Positions 37,057-45,515 of a stretch of 64,000 nucleotides of DNA are shown here, in pieces. Source of the stretch: Corallococcus macrosporus DSM 14697. GTDB lineage: Bacteria > Myxococcota > Myxococcia > Myxococcales > Myxococcaceae. A program made the translations under genes and the position numbers. The number at the start of each line of letters is the position of its first letter. Position 1 is the stretch's first letter. The DNA lies in contig NZ_CP022203.1 in NCBI RefSeq assembly GCF_002305895.1, positions 8,156,001 to 8,220,000 on the forward strand, in the 5' to 3' direction. The notes under the pieces were generated by a model. It had not been told where the DNA came from and made no database searches. It saw nothing but the letters and a program-made list of their open reading frames with translations.

Positions 37057-37230
37057 GCCGAGCGCACCAGCACCGACGCCGCGAAGCGACGCAGGCTCCG
37101 CGGCGGCGCACCCAACCCGCGGCACGCTCACAGGCACCGTCGCCACGAGCCGCGCCGGGCACCTCGGCAGCGCGTCATCCTCGCGGCAAAGCACGCGCGG
37201 ACCGCCGCCGCGCCTCAACGCGAACATCCC

Positions 37231-38103
37231 CTACGGAACGACGAACTCCGCCGCTGACCGACGCCGCCCGGCGACCACGGACACCACGGCGCGCCCGGAC
37301 CCCACCGCCGTCACCCGGCCTTCGGGCGACACGGACACCACGGCCGGGTCCGACGTGAAGAACTCCAGCGGCACCGTGTCCAGCACCACGCCGCTGCGAT
37401 TGAACGCTCGCGCCTGGAGCTGCACGGACTGCCCCTTGCGCTGGAAGGCGTGGTGGGTGAGGTTGAGGCCCAGCCGCGCGAAGTCCGCTGGCACCACCTG
37501 CACCGCGATGTACCGGCTGAGGTGCCCCAACGTCGCGCTCAGGACCGTCTTGCCCGGGCGCACCGCCACCAACTGCCCGTCCTCCACGCGCGCCACCGTC
37601 TCATCGGACGTGCGGAACGTGGGCGTGGCGTCCTGCAACGAGGAACCCTGCTCGTTCCTCGCCACCACGCGCAGCTTGATGACCCGCCCCACCTCCAGGA
37701 AGTCCGAGCCCGGGGCACGAACGTCCAACGAGTTGAGGATGGTCAGCTCCAGCGGCAACGCCGCGCGGACCTTGCCCCCCGTCGCGCCGATGGTCGTCTT
37801 CCCCGACTTGCGCACCGTCAGGATGCCTTCCTGGACCTGCGCCACGTCCGGCGCGGAGCTCGTCCACCGCAGCTTCGCGTTGGACATGGGCTTGCCCTCC
37901 GCGTCGAAGACCTCGTACGCCAGCTTCACGGTCTGCCCTGGCGTGCGGAGGTACTTCGTCTCCAGCGGCTCCAGCTTCATGGTGGTGGGCGTGGGCCCGC
38001 AGGCGCTCGAGAGCCCGATGGCGGCGACAAGGAGGAGGCAAAAAGGAATACGCGGCGTCTTCACGGCGTCACGACGGCGGAGATGGGTGGGGGTTCCGTG
38101 CAT
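37231..38103 (-). CDS. BIG2-domain lipoprotein
   Basis: A 290-residue lipoprotein with lipobox LSSAC. Three bacterial Ig-like (BIG2) repeats fill the rest: around residues 42-120 (LRWTSSAPDVAQVQEGILTV), 125-205 (TFRTSDETVARVEDGQLVAV) and 210-290 (EFFTSDPAVVSVSPEGRVTA). Such proteins are surface or periplasmic and often adhesive. The ATG at 38103 has a GGGG stretch upstream; a GTG at 38064 would give a more typical signal peptide length. It converges on traB, but nothing links it to the exchange system. Confidence 0.82.
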   Translation of the reverse strand: MHGTPTHLRRRDAVKTPRIPFCLLLVAAIGLSSACGPTPTTMKLEPLETKYLRTPGQTVKLAYEVFDAEGKPMSNAKLRWTSSAPDVAQVQEGILTVRKSGKTTIGATGGKVRAALPLELTILNSLDVRAPGSDFLEVGRVIKLRVVARNEQGSSLQDATPTFRTSDETVARVEDGQLVAVRPGKTVLSATLGHLSRYIAVQVVPADFARLGLNLTHHAFQRKGQSVQLQARAFNRSGVVLDTVPLEFFTSDPAVVSVSPEGRVTAVGSGRAVVSVVAGRRRSAAEFVVP

Positions 38104-38178
38104 TGTAGCCCCACCCCACTGTCGCGGTGGGAAAAGGGCCCCAGGACGTTCAGGGCCGCACGCCTGCCCCCTCCCGCC

Positions 38179-40095
38179 TCACGCCCTGGCCTGCCACTGC
38201 AAGGCGGGGATGCGGCCCTGGGGCCGAGGCCCGGGCGCCAGCGACAGGGGCGGTACGTAGAGCCCCAACGCTTCACGCCGCCACCAACTGCCCGTGCGGC
38301 GCCGCTCGGCCAGGTCCGTCATCCGGTAGTCGTACAGCACCGCGCGCACCATCCGGGGCGGCCGCTCCGGGAAGGGGTTGTCCGCCAGCAGGCCCAGCAC
38401 GTCCGGCGAGCCCTCCAGCAGCCGCGCCAGGAACGCGACGAACCAGCCCGGAGGCGACCCCAGCGCGGCGAACCACATCTGCCAGTCCAGCCGGGGTTGG
38501 TGGGGGGCCACCTGCCGCGGGGGCCGTGCCGGGTCCCCGACCTTGTAGCGGAAGGCGTATTCCTTCCAATGCTCGCCGTCGTCGGAGCCCTCCACCCGGA
38601 TTTCCGGCCGCTGCACCGTCATCACGCTGAAGAGGCCATAGGGGTTCACCGAACGCAGGGGCCGCGCGCGGGACTCCAGCCACGTCATCATCGAGCCGAC
38701 GCGCTCGGGCTGATGCCGCTGCCACCCGCTGAAGCGACGAAGCACCTCGGACGCGCCCAGCACCAGCAGCGGCGAGGCCACCAGCGCGGACACCCCGGTG
38801 CGCCACCAGGGCCGAGGCCGGGCCGCAGGGCCCTCCTTCAGCGGCAGCGCCCGCCGCAGCGCCGCGTCGTCCAGGAGCCACAGCCCCAACACGCAGGACT
38901 GCACGTTGAAGATTCCATAGTTGCCCGTGGCGAAGATGGCGGCCTGCAAGCCGCTCAGGCTCCAGAAGGCGAACTGCCGCAAGCGGCGGGGTCCAAAGGC
39001 CAGGAACGGAACGACGGTCTCCAGCCACAGCACCCCCGCGGTCGAGGCCCGCTGGAGCCGCCGGGGCAGGTGATGCGCGTACCAGCCCCCCCGCGTGGGC
39101 AGCGGCGCCGTCTCGTAGTAGTGCTCGCAGGCGGACAGCTCGCGCCAGGTGGTGTCCCCCGACTGGAGCTTGCTGAGCCCCGAGCCGAAGTAGAGCCGGA
39201 ACACGAGCAGCCGGAAGAGGAACACATCCAACGCGGAGGGCTCGTCACGGCCCAGCCCGGGCCGGAGCCCGCCAGGGGCGGTGAGCACCGCCAGGAGCCC
39301 CAGCTCCAGCAGCAGCACGTCCCACTGGAACGACAGGAACTCACGCCCCACGGCCACGTAGGACAGGTACAGCGCCCACAGCAGCGACACGCTGGGCCGG
39401 GGCGCCACGTTGAAGAGCAGCGCCAGGGACAGCACCTGCCCCGCGCGGCACCCGCGCACCAGCGCCGCGTCCGACGCGTCCAGCCAGAACAGGGAGGGGA
39501 TGCGCCGCCACCGCGCCAGGGCCGAGGGCTCCTCGCGGCGCTCCGCGGCCAGGCGCTCCGCCACGGGCCGGAGGCCTTGCGTCCCATACAGCCCCCGCAC
39601 CTGACGCCCCAGCGAGGTGAAGGCGATGAGGAACGTGCCGCCCAGCAGCCGCAGGAAACCCCAGCGCACCCACCGGTACTCATGGGGCACCACGGCGCGC
39701 CCGAAGAGCCAGCGGTCCACCCCCGCCGCCCGTCCTCGGTGCCGGGCCACCACCGCGTAGACCCCCTGGGCCAGGTGCAGCACGCCGGGCAACAAGCCCA
39801 GCCGCGCCGCCACCCGCGTCCCCCGGCGAGGTGACGCGGCGAGCGCGCGGAACAGCGCCTCCGCGCCGCGCGACACGCGGCCAGAGGGCTCCACCAACTG
39901 CATGGCCTTGCGCATGTCCACCTTGGGGATGCCCAGCAGCCAGCGGCGCCAGCCCCTGCCCGGCCGGTAGCTGACGCGCCCCTGCGTCCGCCACTGCCAG
40001 CGCGCGGCCCAGCGCCGGCAGAACGCACAATCCCCGTCATAGAGGACCAGGGGCCGGGCCAGCACACCGCGGGTGATTCGCGCCATCGCCATCAT
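38179..40095 (-). CDS. DCC-domain/lipase maturation factor fusion protein
   Basis: A 638-residue membrane protein. The first 110 residues are a DCC (DUF393) thioredoxin-like domain with LVLYDGDCAFCRRW, whose CxxC gives the name. The remainder resembles the lipase maturation factor (LMF1) family: several membrane helices (for example FLSFQWDVLLLELGLLAVL), FGSGLSKLQSGDTTW, AFRYKVGD with PRQVAPHQPRLDWQMWFAAL, which are LMF signatures. LMF1 helps lipases fold in the ER; the bacterial role is unknown. The start is taken at the first ATG (40095); three ATGs follow closely. A disulfide-handling role for the fusion is inference. Confidence 0.85.
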   Translation of the reverse strand: MMAMARITRGVLARPLVLYDGDCAFCRRWAARWQWRTQGRVSYRPGRGWRRWLLGIPKVDMRKAMQLVEPSGRVSRGAEALFRALAASPRRGTRVAARLGLLPGVLHLAQGVYAVVARHRGRAAGVDRWLFGRAVVPHEYRWVRWGFLRLLGGTFLIAFTSLGRQVRGLYGTQGLRPVAERLAAERREEPSALARWRRIPSLFWLDASDAALVRGCRAGQVLSLALLFNVAPRPSVSLLWALYLSYVAVGREFLSFQWDVLLLELGLLAVLTAPGGLRPGLGRDEPSALDVFLFRLLVFRLYFGSGLSKLQSGDTTWRELSACEHYYETAPLPTRGGWYAHHLPRRLQRASTAGVLWLETVVPFLAFGPRRLRQFAFWSLSGLQAAIFATGNYGIFNVQSCVLGLWLLDDAALRRALPLKEGPAARPRPWWRTGVSALVASPLLVLGASEVLRRFSGWQRHQPERVGSMMTWLESRARPLRSVNPYGLFSVMTVQRPEIRVEGSDDGEHWKEYAFRYKVGDPARPPRQVAPHQPRLDWQMWFAALGSPPGWFVAFLARLLEGSPDVLGLLADNPFPERPPRMVRAVLYDYRMTDLAERRRTGSWWRREALGLYVPPLSLAPGPRPQGRIPALQWQARA

Positions 40096-40229
40096 GAGGA
40101 AAGGGTGTGCTGTGTCCGCGGCACCGTCCCACGTCCTCGGGCGCCCGCCATGGAAGCAGCAGGGCATCCGAGCCATGGGCCCCCCTCCCGCCCACGTGAC
40201 ACCTCATGGGGGTGCCTAGCTTTGTCCGC

Positions 40230-40883
40230 ATGAGCGAGCCCAAGGGGAAGGCGAAGCGGACAAGCGAGGTGGTACCCGGCATCCACCATTGGACCCTCTC
40301 CGATGACCGCATCGGCGGCGCGCGCAGTGACGCCTACGCCGTGGTGGACGTGGACGGCGCCGTCGTCCTCATCGACCCGCTGCCCATCGACGAGGCGGCG
40401 CTGCGCGCGCTGGGGAACGTCTCCGCCATCATCCTGACCGCGGGCAATCACCAGCGCTCCGCGTGGCGGCTGCGCAAGGCCTTCAAGGTGCCCGTCTGGG
40501 CCCCCGAAGGCGCCCTGACGCTGGAGGAGCAGCCCGACTTCTTCTACGTGTCGGGGGACACGCTGCCCGCCGGGCTCATCTCCTTCCACACGCCCGGGCC
40601 CACCGAGGCCATGTACACGCTGTGGATGCAGCAACACCCGCGCGGCGTGGCGTTCCTCTCCGACCTGCTCACGCACGAGCCCGGCGAGACGCCGGAGTTC
40701 GTCCCCAGCGAGTACCAGGATGAACCGCTGCGCACCCGGCACAGCGTCCAGCGCATCCTGGACCACCTCCCGGTGGAGACGCTGTGCTTCTCCCATGGGG
40801 AGCCCATCGTCCGCGACGGCGCCAGCGCGTTGCGCCGCGCGCTGGAGGAGGACATGGAGTCTCCCGCCGCGCCCGCGCCGTGA
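40230..40883 (+). CDS. Metallo-beta-lactamase-fold protein lacking key metal ligands
   Basis: A 217-residue protein shaped like a metallo-beta-lactamase hydrolase: VPGIHHWTLSDDRIGGARSD, AVVLIDPLPIDEAALRAL, VAFLSDLL and LCFSHGEPIV. The central HxHxDH motif, however, reads LTAGNHQRSAWRL, so two of its three His and the Asp are missing, and the GHT motif is GPTEA. Catalysis by the usual two-metal mechanism looks impossible. A binding or regulatory role, or a different chemistry, is likely. Start at the ATG at 40230; an ATG at 40206 is an alternative. Confidence 0.75.
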   Translation: MSEPKGKAKRTSEVVPGIHHWTLSDDRIGGARSDAYAVVDVDGAVVLIDPLPIDEAALRALGNVSAIILTAGNHQRSAWRLRKAFKVPVWAPEGALTLEEQPDFFYVSGDTLPAGLISFHTPGPTEAMYTLWMQQHPRGVAFLSDLLTHEPGETPEFVPSEYQDEPLRTRHSVQRILDHLPVETLCFSHGEPIVRDGASALRRALEEDMESPAAPAP

Positions 40884-40954
40884 GCCCAAGGCCGCTGCGT
40901 CAGCGCGGGAGGAGGCCCTGGCGCCGCCCGCCGTACCAGCGCCCTGAACCCGCG

Positions 40955-41761
40955 TCAGCCGAGCGGCCCTTCGCGCACCAGCACCTGGCCCGCCTCCAGG
41001 CCGGGGGGCACCAGGTGCAGCACCTCCCCCGCCTCCGCGCGGTCGAGCAACTCGCTCAGCGCGGGGAGGTCCGTGACGGACACGCGAAGCGAGGGCGCCC
41101 ATGACAGACGGCGCGCCATCGCGTCGCCCAGCCGCGCCGGGTCCGTCAGCTCCGATTCGTAGACGAACGAGCGCTCCCCATACTCATGGCCCCCGGGCAC
41201 CCGCCCCACGAGGCGCAGCGGGCCCAGCCTGGAGTGAACGCGGACACTGGGGTTGTCCCACTGGGCCACGCCCCGCAGCCGCCGCGCGCGCAGCATCCGC
41301 AACGTGAGCAGCTTCACCCACGGCGACGCCCCCGTCCCCGGCAGCACGCTCAACAGGGACACGCCGATGAACAGCCCCGGCGTCACCGAAGGCGCCGCGT
41401 AGTAGGCCGCGCCGATGGCGGGGGCCTCGTCGGCCAGGCCCAGGCGCTCACGCACGGGAGCGGCCAGCATCCGCGCCGGACAACGCAGCAGCCCGATGGC
41501 GCCGGGCAACAGATACAGGTCCGACAGCACCCAGCGCGGCACGCCGATGCCAGCAAAGGCGAGCTGGTTCAGCGTCAGGTACTGCATCGCCAGGTCCGCG
41601 TTCCGCTCGGCGGGCAGGAACGTCATGGGCACCCCCAGCGGCGCCAGGTCCAACGCGCCCGCGTGCTCGCCCGAGCCCAACGCCACCATCGACGCGCCGG
41701 GATGCGCCGCGAGGAAGGCCTCCGCCTGCCGAGACAGCGAGCCCGCGTCACCCATCGGCAT
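40955..41761 (-). CDS. Hypothetical protein coupled to an amidinotransferase
   Basis: A 268-residue protein without signal peptide or obvious membrane helix, rich in Leu, Ala and Arg. I recognise no domain. The start is the ATG at 41761, which overlaps the stop of the amidinotransferase gene by 14 bases and has AGGGA inside that gene; an ATG at 41755 is also possible. Two segments stand out: QYLTLNQLAFAGIGVPRWVL and AAYYAAPSVTPGLFIGVSLL, where hydrophobic strands suggest an alpha/beta core. The tight coupling says it acts with the upstream enzyme. Confidence 0.65.
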   Translation of the reverse strand: MPMGDAGSLSRQAEAFLAAHPGASMVALGSGEHAGALDLAPLGVPMTFLPAERNADLAMQYLTLNQLAFAGIGVPRWVLSDLYLLPGAIGLLRCPARMLAAPVRERLGLADEAPAIGAAYYAAPSVTPGLFIGVSLLSVLPGTGASPWVKLLTLRMLRARRLRGVAQWDNPSVRVHSRLGPLRLVGRVPGGHEYGERSFVYESELTDPARLGDAMARRLSWAPSLRVSVTDLPALSELLDRAEAGEVLHLVPPGLEAGQVLVREGPLG

Positions 41762-42644
41762 CGATGTCCCTGGCGACCGCCGCCAACCGGAACGCCTCTG
41801 GAATCGACAACGTCGCCGCGTCCACCTCCGCGCGCGACACGAGACAGCGTGATGAACCACCGCCCTTCTCACACAGCTCGCGCATGGTGAGCGGCACCAC
41901 GCGCAGGCCCAGCGCCTCCAGCCGCTCCCGCACCTGGGAGGGCACCACCGAGGGCGCCAGCACGTCGCGTCCCACCGGCAGCCCGTTCGTGGCGTAGCCG
42001 CGAATCTCCTCCTCCGTCACGAGGAGCAGCCGGTGCTCGCCGAAGCGCTCGCGCAGGAGCGTGTAGGACTCCGGGGCCATCACGTCCGGGCACACCATCA
42101 GCCGGTCCACCGCGGGCAGCGGGAGCACCGCCATGTTGCCGTGGAAGGCGGGCTCGCGGACCTGCACGCGCAGCACCTCGCCCGGGAAGTAGGGCGCCGC
42201 GGCCTCCAGGCCGTCCCGCGTCGTGCGGCCGCCCCAGAACAGCAGCGTGACGCCGTCGAAGGTGGCCACGTCGCCATGGGCCTCCCAGATGCCCACGCCC
42301 GGGTCCACCACCTCCAGGCCCAGGGCGCGGGCCAGGGGCGCCCAGTGCTCGCGCTCCGTCTGCCGGTGCGCGCTCATCATCCGGGGCAGCAGGAACAGCG
42401 GCGCGGCGCCCGGGCGGGGCACCACCTGCCCACACTCGGCGGCGTAGGGCATCCCCGTCAGGAGCTCGGAGGGAGACGGCAGCGCCACCACCGTGCCCCC
42501 GCGCGCTTCGATGCCCCGCGCCAGCGCCAGCCATTCCCGGCGGGCCTGGAGCGCGTCCACCTGGGGTGCCTCGCGGCTGCGGAAGTTGCTCCGGCCGCGC
42601 AGGGCCCACGTGCGTCCCGGCGGCGACATGAGGAAGAGGTCCAT
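41748..42644 (-). CDS. Amidinotransferase/dimethylargininase-family protein
   Basis: A 298-residue enzyme of the guanidino-group-modifying superfamily (arginine deiminase, DDAH, amidinotransferases). The C-terminal nucleophile Cys sits in EKGGGSSRCLVSR, acidic motif WEAHGDVATFDG and His in PAFHGNMAVLPLP are at the expected places. The N-terminus MDLFLMSPPGRTWALRGRSN fits relatives that begin with a substrate loop. Starts at the ATG at 42644; the longer frame lacks sense. Substrate could be arginine, methylated arginine or glycine/lysine amidino transfer. It overlaps the unknown gene downstream, and the GTPase gene lies divergently upstream. Confidence 0.8.
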   Translation of the reverse strand: MDLFLMSPPGRTWALRGRSNFRSREAPQVDALQARREWLALARGIEARGGTVVALPSPSELLTGMPYAAECGQVVPRPGAAPLFLLPRMMSAHRQTEREHWAPLARALGLEVVDPGVGIWEAHGDVATFDGVTLLFWGGRTTRDGLEAAAPYFPGEVLRVQVREPAFHGNMAVLPLPAVDRLMVCPDVMAPESYTLLRERFGEHRLLLVTEEEIRGYATNGLPVGRDVLAPSVVPSQVRERLEALGLRVVPLTMRELCEKGGGSSRCLVSRAEVDAATLSIPEAFRLAAVARDIDADG

Positions 42645-42846
42645 GGTGAGACTGCTTCTACTCCTCCCAGCACACCGGCTGCCATCCAGCCCGTGCGGCA
42701 GGCCCGGAACGCCTCCAGGCGCCGGACCTGTCCGGTAGGGCACGGGAGCCCCCGCGCGAGCCAGCCGCCGGAAACTGCACGTTGGCACACCCTCCGCGCA
42801 TCTTCTTCGTAGTCACCCGGACGAAGCCGGGACAGGCTCCCCCCAC

Positions 42847-44544
42847 GTGGACGAGACGAGCCTGCCCGAACCCGATGCCCTGCGTTCCCTGCTGAAGACG
42901 GCCCTGGAGCTGCCCGCGCTCCGGCCCCATGCCGCGCGCCTGGAGCGGCTGGTGGACGACTACGCGCGAGGCGTGGCGCGCAAGGACGCGCCGCTGAGCG
43001 TGGCGCTGGTGGGGGCCACCGGCGCGGGCAAGTCCACCCTCCTCAACGCGCTGGCGGGGCAGGCCCTGTCGCGCGAAGGCGTCAACCGGCCCACCAGCAC
43101 GGCTGCCACGGTGTTCGCGCCGGAGGGCACGCCCACGGACGCGCTGGCGGGCTCCGGCGCGCGGGTCATCACCTATGCGCCCGGTCCCCAGGGCCTGTGG
43201 GGCGGACAGGTCTTCATCGACACGCCGGACCTCAACAGCGTGGCCACCACCCACCGCGAGGTGGCCCGCGCGGCGCTGGAGCGCGCGGACGTGGCGCTCG
43301 TCGTCATGCACCGGGGCAGCGTGGCGGAGGCGTCCCAGGTGGAGTTCCTGACGGAGTTCGCCCGCCGGCGCGCGCTCGTCTTCATCCTCAACTTCGCGGA
43401 CGAGCTGTCCCCGGAGTCGCGCGACACGCTCAAGGCCCAGGTGCGCCGCGTGGCCTCCGAGCAGTACGGCCTGGCCCAGGAGGACGTGCCCGTCTTCGCC
43501 ATCAGCGCCCTGGCGGCGAAGGACGGCCGCGACGTGTCCGGTGAGTTCGGCGCCCTGCTCTTCCACCTGCGCGGGCTGGCCACGCAGGCGGTGGCGGCGC
43601 GCGTGCGCAAGACGAACGCGCTGGGCGCGCTCGAAGAAGTCCACACGCGCGTGGAGGCCGCGCTGAAGGAGACGGACGCGCTGCGGTCGCGCACGCGCGC
43701 CGCGCTGGACTCGGGGTTGGAGAAGGCGGCGGAGGGCCTGCGCGCGGACTTCGACGGGCGGCTGCGGCTGGCGCATGGCCACCTGGCGGCGGAGGTGCGG
43801 CGTCAGGCGGGAGGCCGCTTCTGGGGGCCCGCGGCCTGGGGCCTGCGGCTGTCACTGTGGGGCGCCAGCGGACTGGGCGCGGCGGCGCTGGTGGGGCGCA
43901 GCAGCCTGCCCGCGGGGCTGGCGGTGGCGGCGGCCTCCACGGTGGTGGACGTGGTGCGCGGACACACGCGCGCGCGGGCCGCGGAGTCCGCGGTGGTGGA
44001 GCCCTTCGAGGACGACTTCAGCGCCCAGGCCGCGGCGCGCACCGCGCTGGCGGAGGTGCGCAGCGTGGCGCGCTCGAGCGGCCTGGAGCCCGCGCTGCTC
44101 GGCGTCCCGGACGTGGACACGCTCCTGGAAGACGTGCGGATGGCGAGAGCGGGCGCCTGGCGCTACACCGCCACCACCGGCGTGGCGGAGGCGGTGGCCG
44201 GCTGGTGGCGCACCGCGCGCTGGCTGGTGCTGCCGCTCATCAACCTGCCGCTGCTGGCCCTGCTGGGCCACGTGGGCTACCGCGTGGTGCGCGCCTACGT
44301 GGAAGGCCCCCTGCTGCCGTTGGACTACTTCGTCAACGCGGGGGCCCTCTTCATGCTGCTCGCCGGAGCGGGCGCGCTGCTGGCTTCAGCGAGTCTCGCT
44401 GGGGCCGCTCGCCGTGCGGGCACCGCCGGCCGGGCGCGCTTCGTTGAGGCCCTGGCCACCCTGGGCGGGCGGCTGGGAGAGGCCGTCGAGGATGCTCTGC
44501 GCCCCGGGCGGGAGGCCGCGCAGCGCCTGCTGGCGCTCCGGTGA
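42847..44544 (+). CDS. Membrane-anchored dynamin-like GTPase
   Basis: A 565-residue GTPase with G1 VGATGAGKSTLLNAL (near residue 57), G3 FIDTPDLNSVATTHRE (near 124) and a G4-like LNFADE. Two hydrophobic segments at about 335-370 and two more near 455-530 (LVLPLINLPLLALLGHVGYR, ALFMLLAGAGALLASASLAG) place it in the membrane, as in many bacterial dynamins. It starts with GTG at 42847 and has no strong ribosome site. The pattern DTPDxxSV followed by RExA and the spacing to the next motif are shared with the GTPase at 29032-30774, so they are paralogues. Its last 159 bases overlap the convergent peptidase gene. Confidence 0.83.
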   Translation: MDETSLPEPDALRSLLKTALELPALRPHAARLERLVDDYARGVARKDAPLSVALVGATGAGKSTLLNALAGQALSREGVNRPTSTAATVFAPEGTPTDALAGSGARVITYAPGPQGLWGGQVFIDTPDLNSVATTHREVARAALERADVALVVMHRGSVAEASQVEFLTEFARRRALVFILNFADELSPESRDTLKAQVRRVASEQYGLAQEDVPVFAISALAAKDGRDVSGEFGALLFHLRGLATQAVAARVRKTNALGALEEVHTRVEAALKETDALRSRTRAALDSGLEKAAEGLRADFDGRLRLAHGHLAAEVRRQAGGRFWGPAAWGLRLSLWGASGLGAAALVGRSSLPAGLAVAAASTVVDVVRGHTRARAAESAVVEPFEDDFSAQAAARTALAEVRSVARSSGLEPALLGVPDVDTLLEDVRMARAGAWRYTATTGVAEAVAGWWRTARWLVLPLINLPLLALLGHVGYRVVRAYVEGPLLPLDYFVNAGALFMLLAGAGALLASASLAGAARRAGTAGRARFVEALATLGGRLGEAVEDALRPGREAAQRLLALR

Positions 44545-45177
44545 CATGGACACCACCGGCTGGCCCGGGGTGTGGGCGCCGCCGTTGCTGGCCATGAGCG
44601 CCTGCGTGCCGTTGTCCTTGCACAGGGGCGCGGCCACGCGCGTGTCGCGCACCGGGTCCCCGTAGCCGGCGATGCGCGCCGGCACGGACGGGTTGTTCCA
44701 ACCCTTGCCGCCTTCACGCGCCACCTTGAAGTGCAGGTGCGCGCCACAGGCCCAGCCCGTGGAGCCGGAGAAGCCGATGAGCTGGCCCTCCTTCACCACG
44801 TCACCCGGCTTCACCACCACCGCGCTGAAGTGGAGGTACTGCGTCTCCAGTCCGTCCGCGTGGGAGATGACGACGTAGTTGGCATAGGGCGCGAACTTCT
44901 CGTCGCAGCCACCCTTGGTGCTGTCACCACGCGCCAGGCGCACCGTGCCGTCGCGCGCGGCGACGATGGGCGTGCCATCCGGCATGCGGAAATCCCACGC
45001 ATGCGTGTCGTTGTGTTGGTGACTTCCCGTGTCATGTCCCTGGCTCACCGTGTGGATGCGACCACAGGCGAAGGGGACGCCTACTTCAGGCGTTTCGCCC
45101 ACATTCGTGGGAGCAGAGGAAGGAACCGCGGGGGCCGAAGCCAGGAGAGAACCAAGGAGGAGGGCTGAGAGGTTCAT
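44386..45177 (-). CDS. M23-family (LytM) peptidase, exported
   Basis: A 263-residue protein with signal peptide (LSALLLGSLLASAPA). The LytM domain (about 60-170) keeps all zinc ligands: His and Asp in THAWDFRMPDGTPIVAA, and the HxH in CGAHLHFKVA, with YANYVVISHADG between them. These enzymes cut peptidoglycan peptides. Four Cys residues in the domain are unusual for the family. The last 50 residues are low in structure and overlap the GTPase gene on the other strand. Start at the ATG at 45177; no good ribosome site. Confidence 0.88.
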   Translation of the reverse strand: MNLSALLLGSLLASAPAVPSSAPTNVGETPEVGVPFACGRIHTVSQGHDTGSHQHNDTHAWDFRMPDGTPIVAARDGTVRLARGDSTKGGCDEKFAPYANYVVISHADGLETQYLHFSAVVVKPGDVVKEGQLIGFSGSTGWACGAHLHFKVAREGGKGWNNPSVPARIAGYGDPVRDTRVAAPLCKDNGTQALMASNGGAHTPGQPVVSMSPERQQALRGLPPGAQSILDGLSQPPAQGGQGLNEARPAGGARTASGPSETR

Positions 45178-45515
45178 ATCGGGGCGGGGCGGAAACGAGG
45201 GCAAGTGGCGCGGGTATTTCCCTGCGGATTTTCACCGCGCCTGTCTGCTGCACGACGTGGAGGGCTTCGGCACGCCCACCCTCCCGAGGAGATTCATACC
45301 CGAGTCCCAGGCGAACGCCGCGCACACGCCAGTCAGCCCCATGGCCGCCCGGCCGCTGGGGAAGCAGGCCTGGAGCGGACTTCGAGGCGCCACTTCCCTT
45401 TTGGCGGCCTCATGTACGTGCACGGGTGATGACGCACGCCACTGTGGGGTTCACTCGCCCCCGGCCCAACAAAGTGACTGGTCACTCACTAAGTTCGGCA
45501 TTACCCTGCCGTTGA
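45178..45515. other. Divergent intergenic region with TetR-type operator
   Basis: A 338-base gap between the peptidase gene (minus) and the TetR gene (plus). It contains the palindrome at 45473-45486. The rest shows no gene or repeat that I can support. Confidence 0.5.
45473..45486. promoter_or_regulatory. Palindromic operator upstream of the TetR gene
   Basis: AGTGAC-TG-GTCACT, a perfect 6-bp inverted repeat with a 2-base centre, 30 bases upstream of the TetR start. TetR-family regulators commonly bind TGAC-N-GTCA-type palindromes in their own promoters. It is the probable site of autoregulation. Confidence 0.6.

Noticed and set aside
37450-39834. 794-residue plus-strand frame across the BIG2 and DCC-LMF genes
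   Set aside because: Shadow spanning two real minus-strand genes; no recognisable domain.
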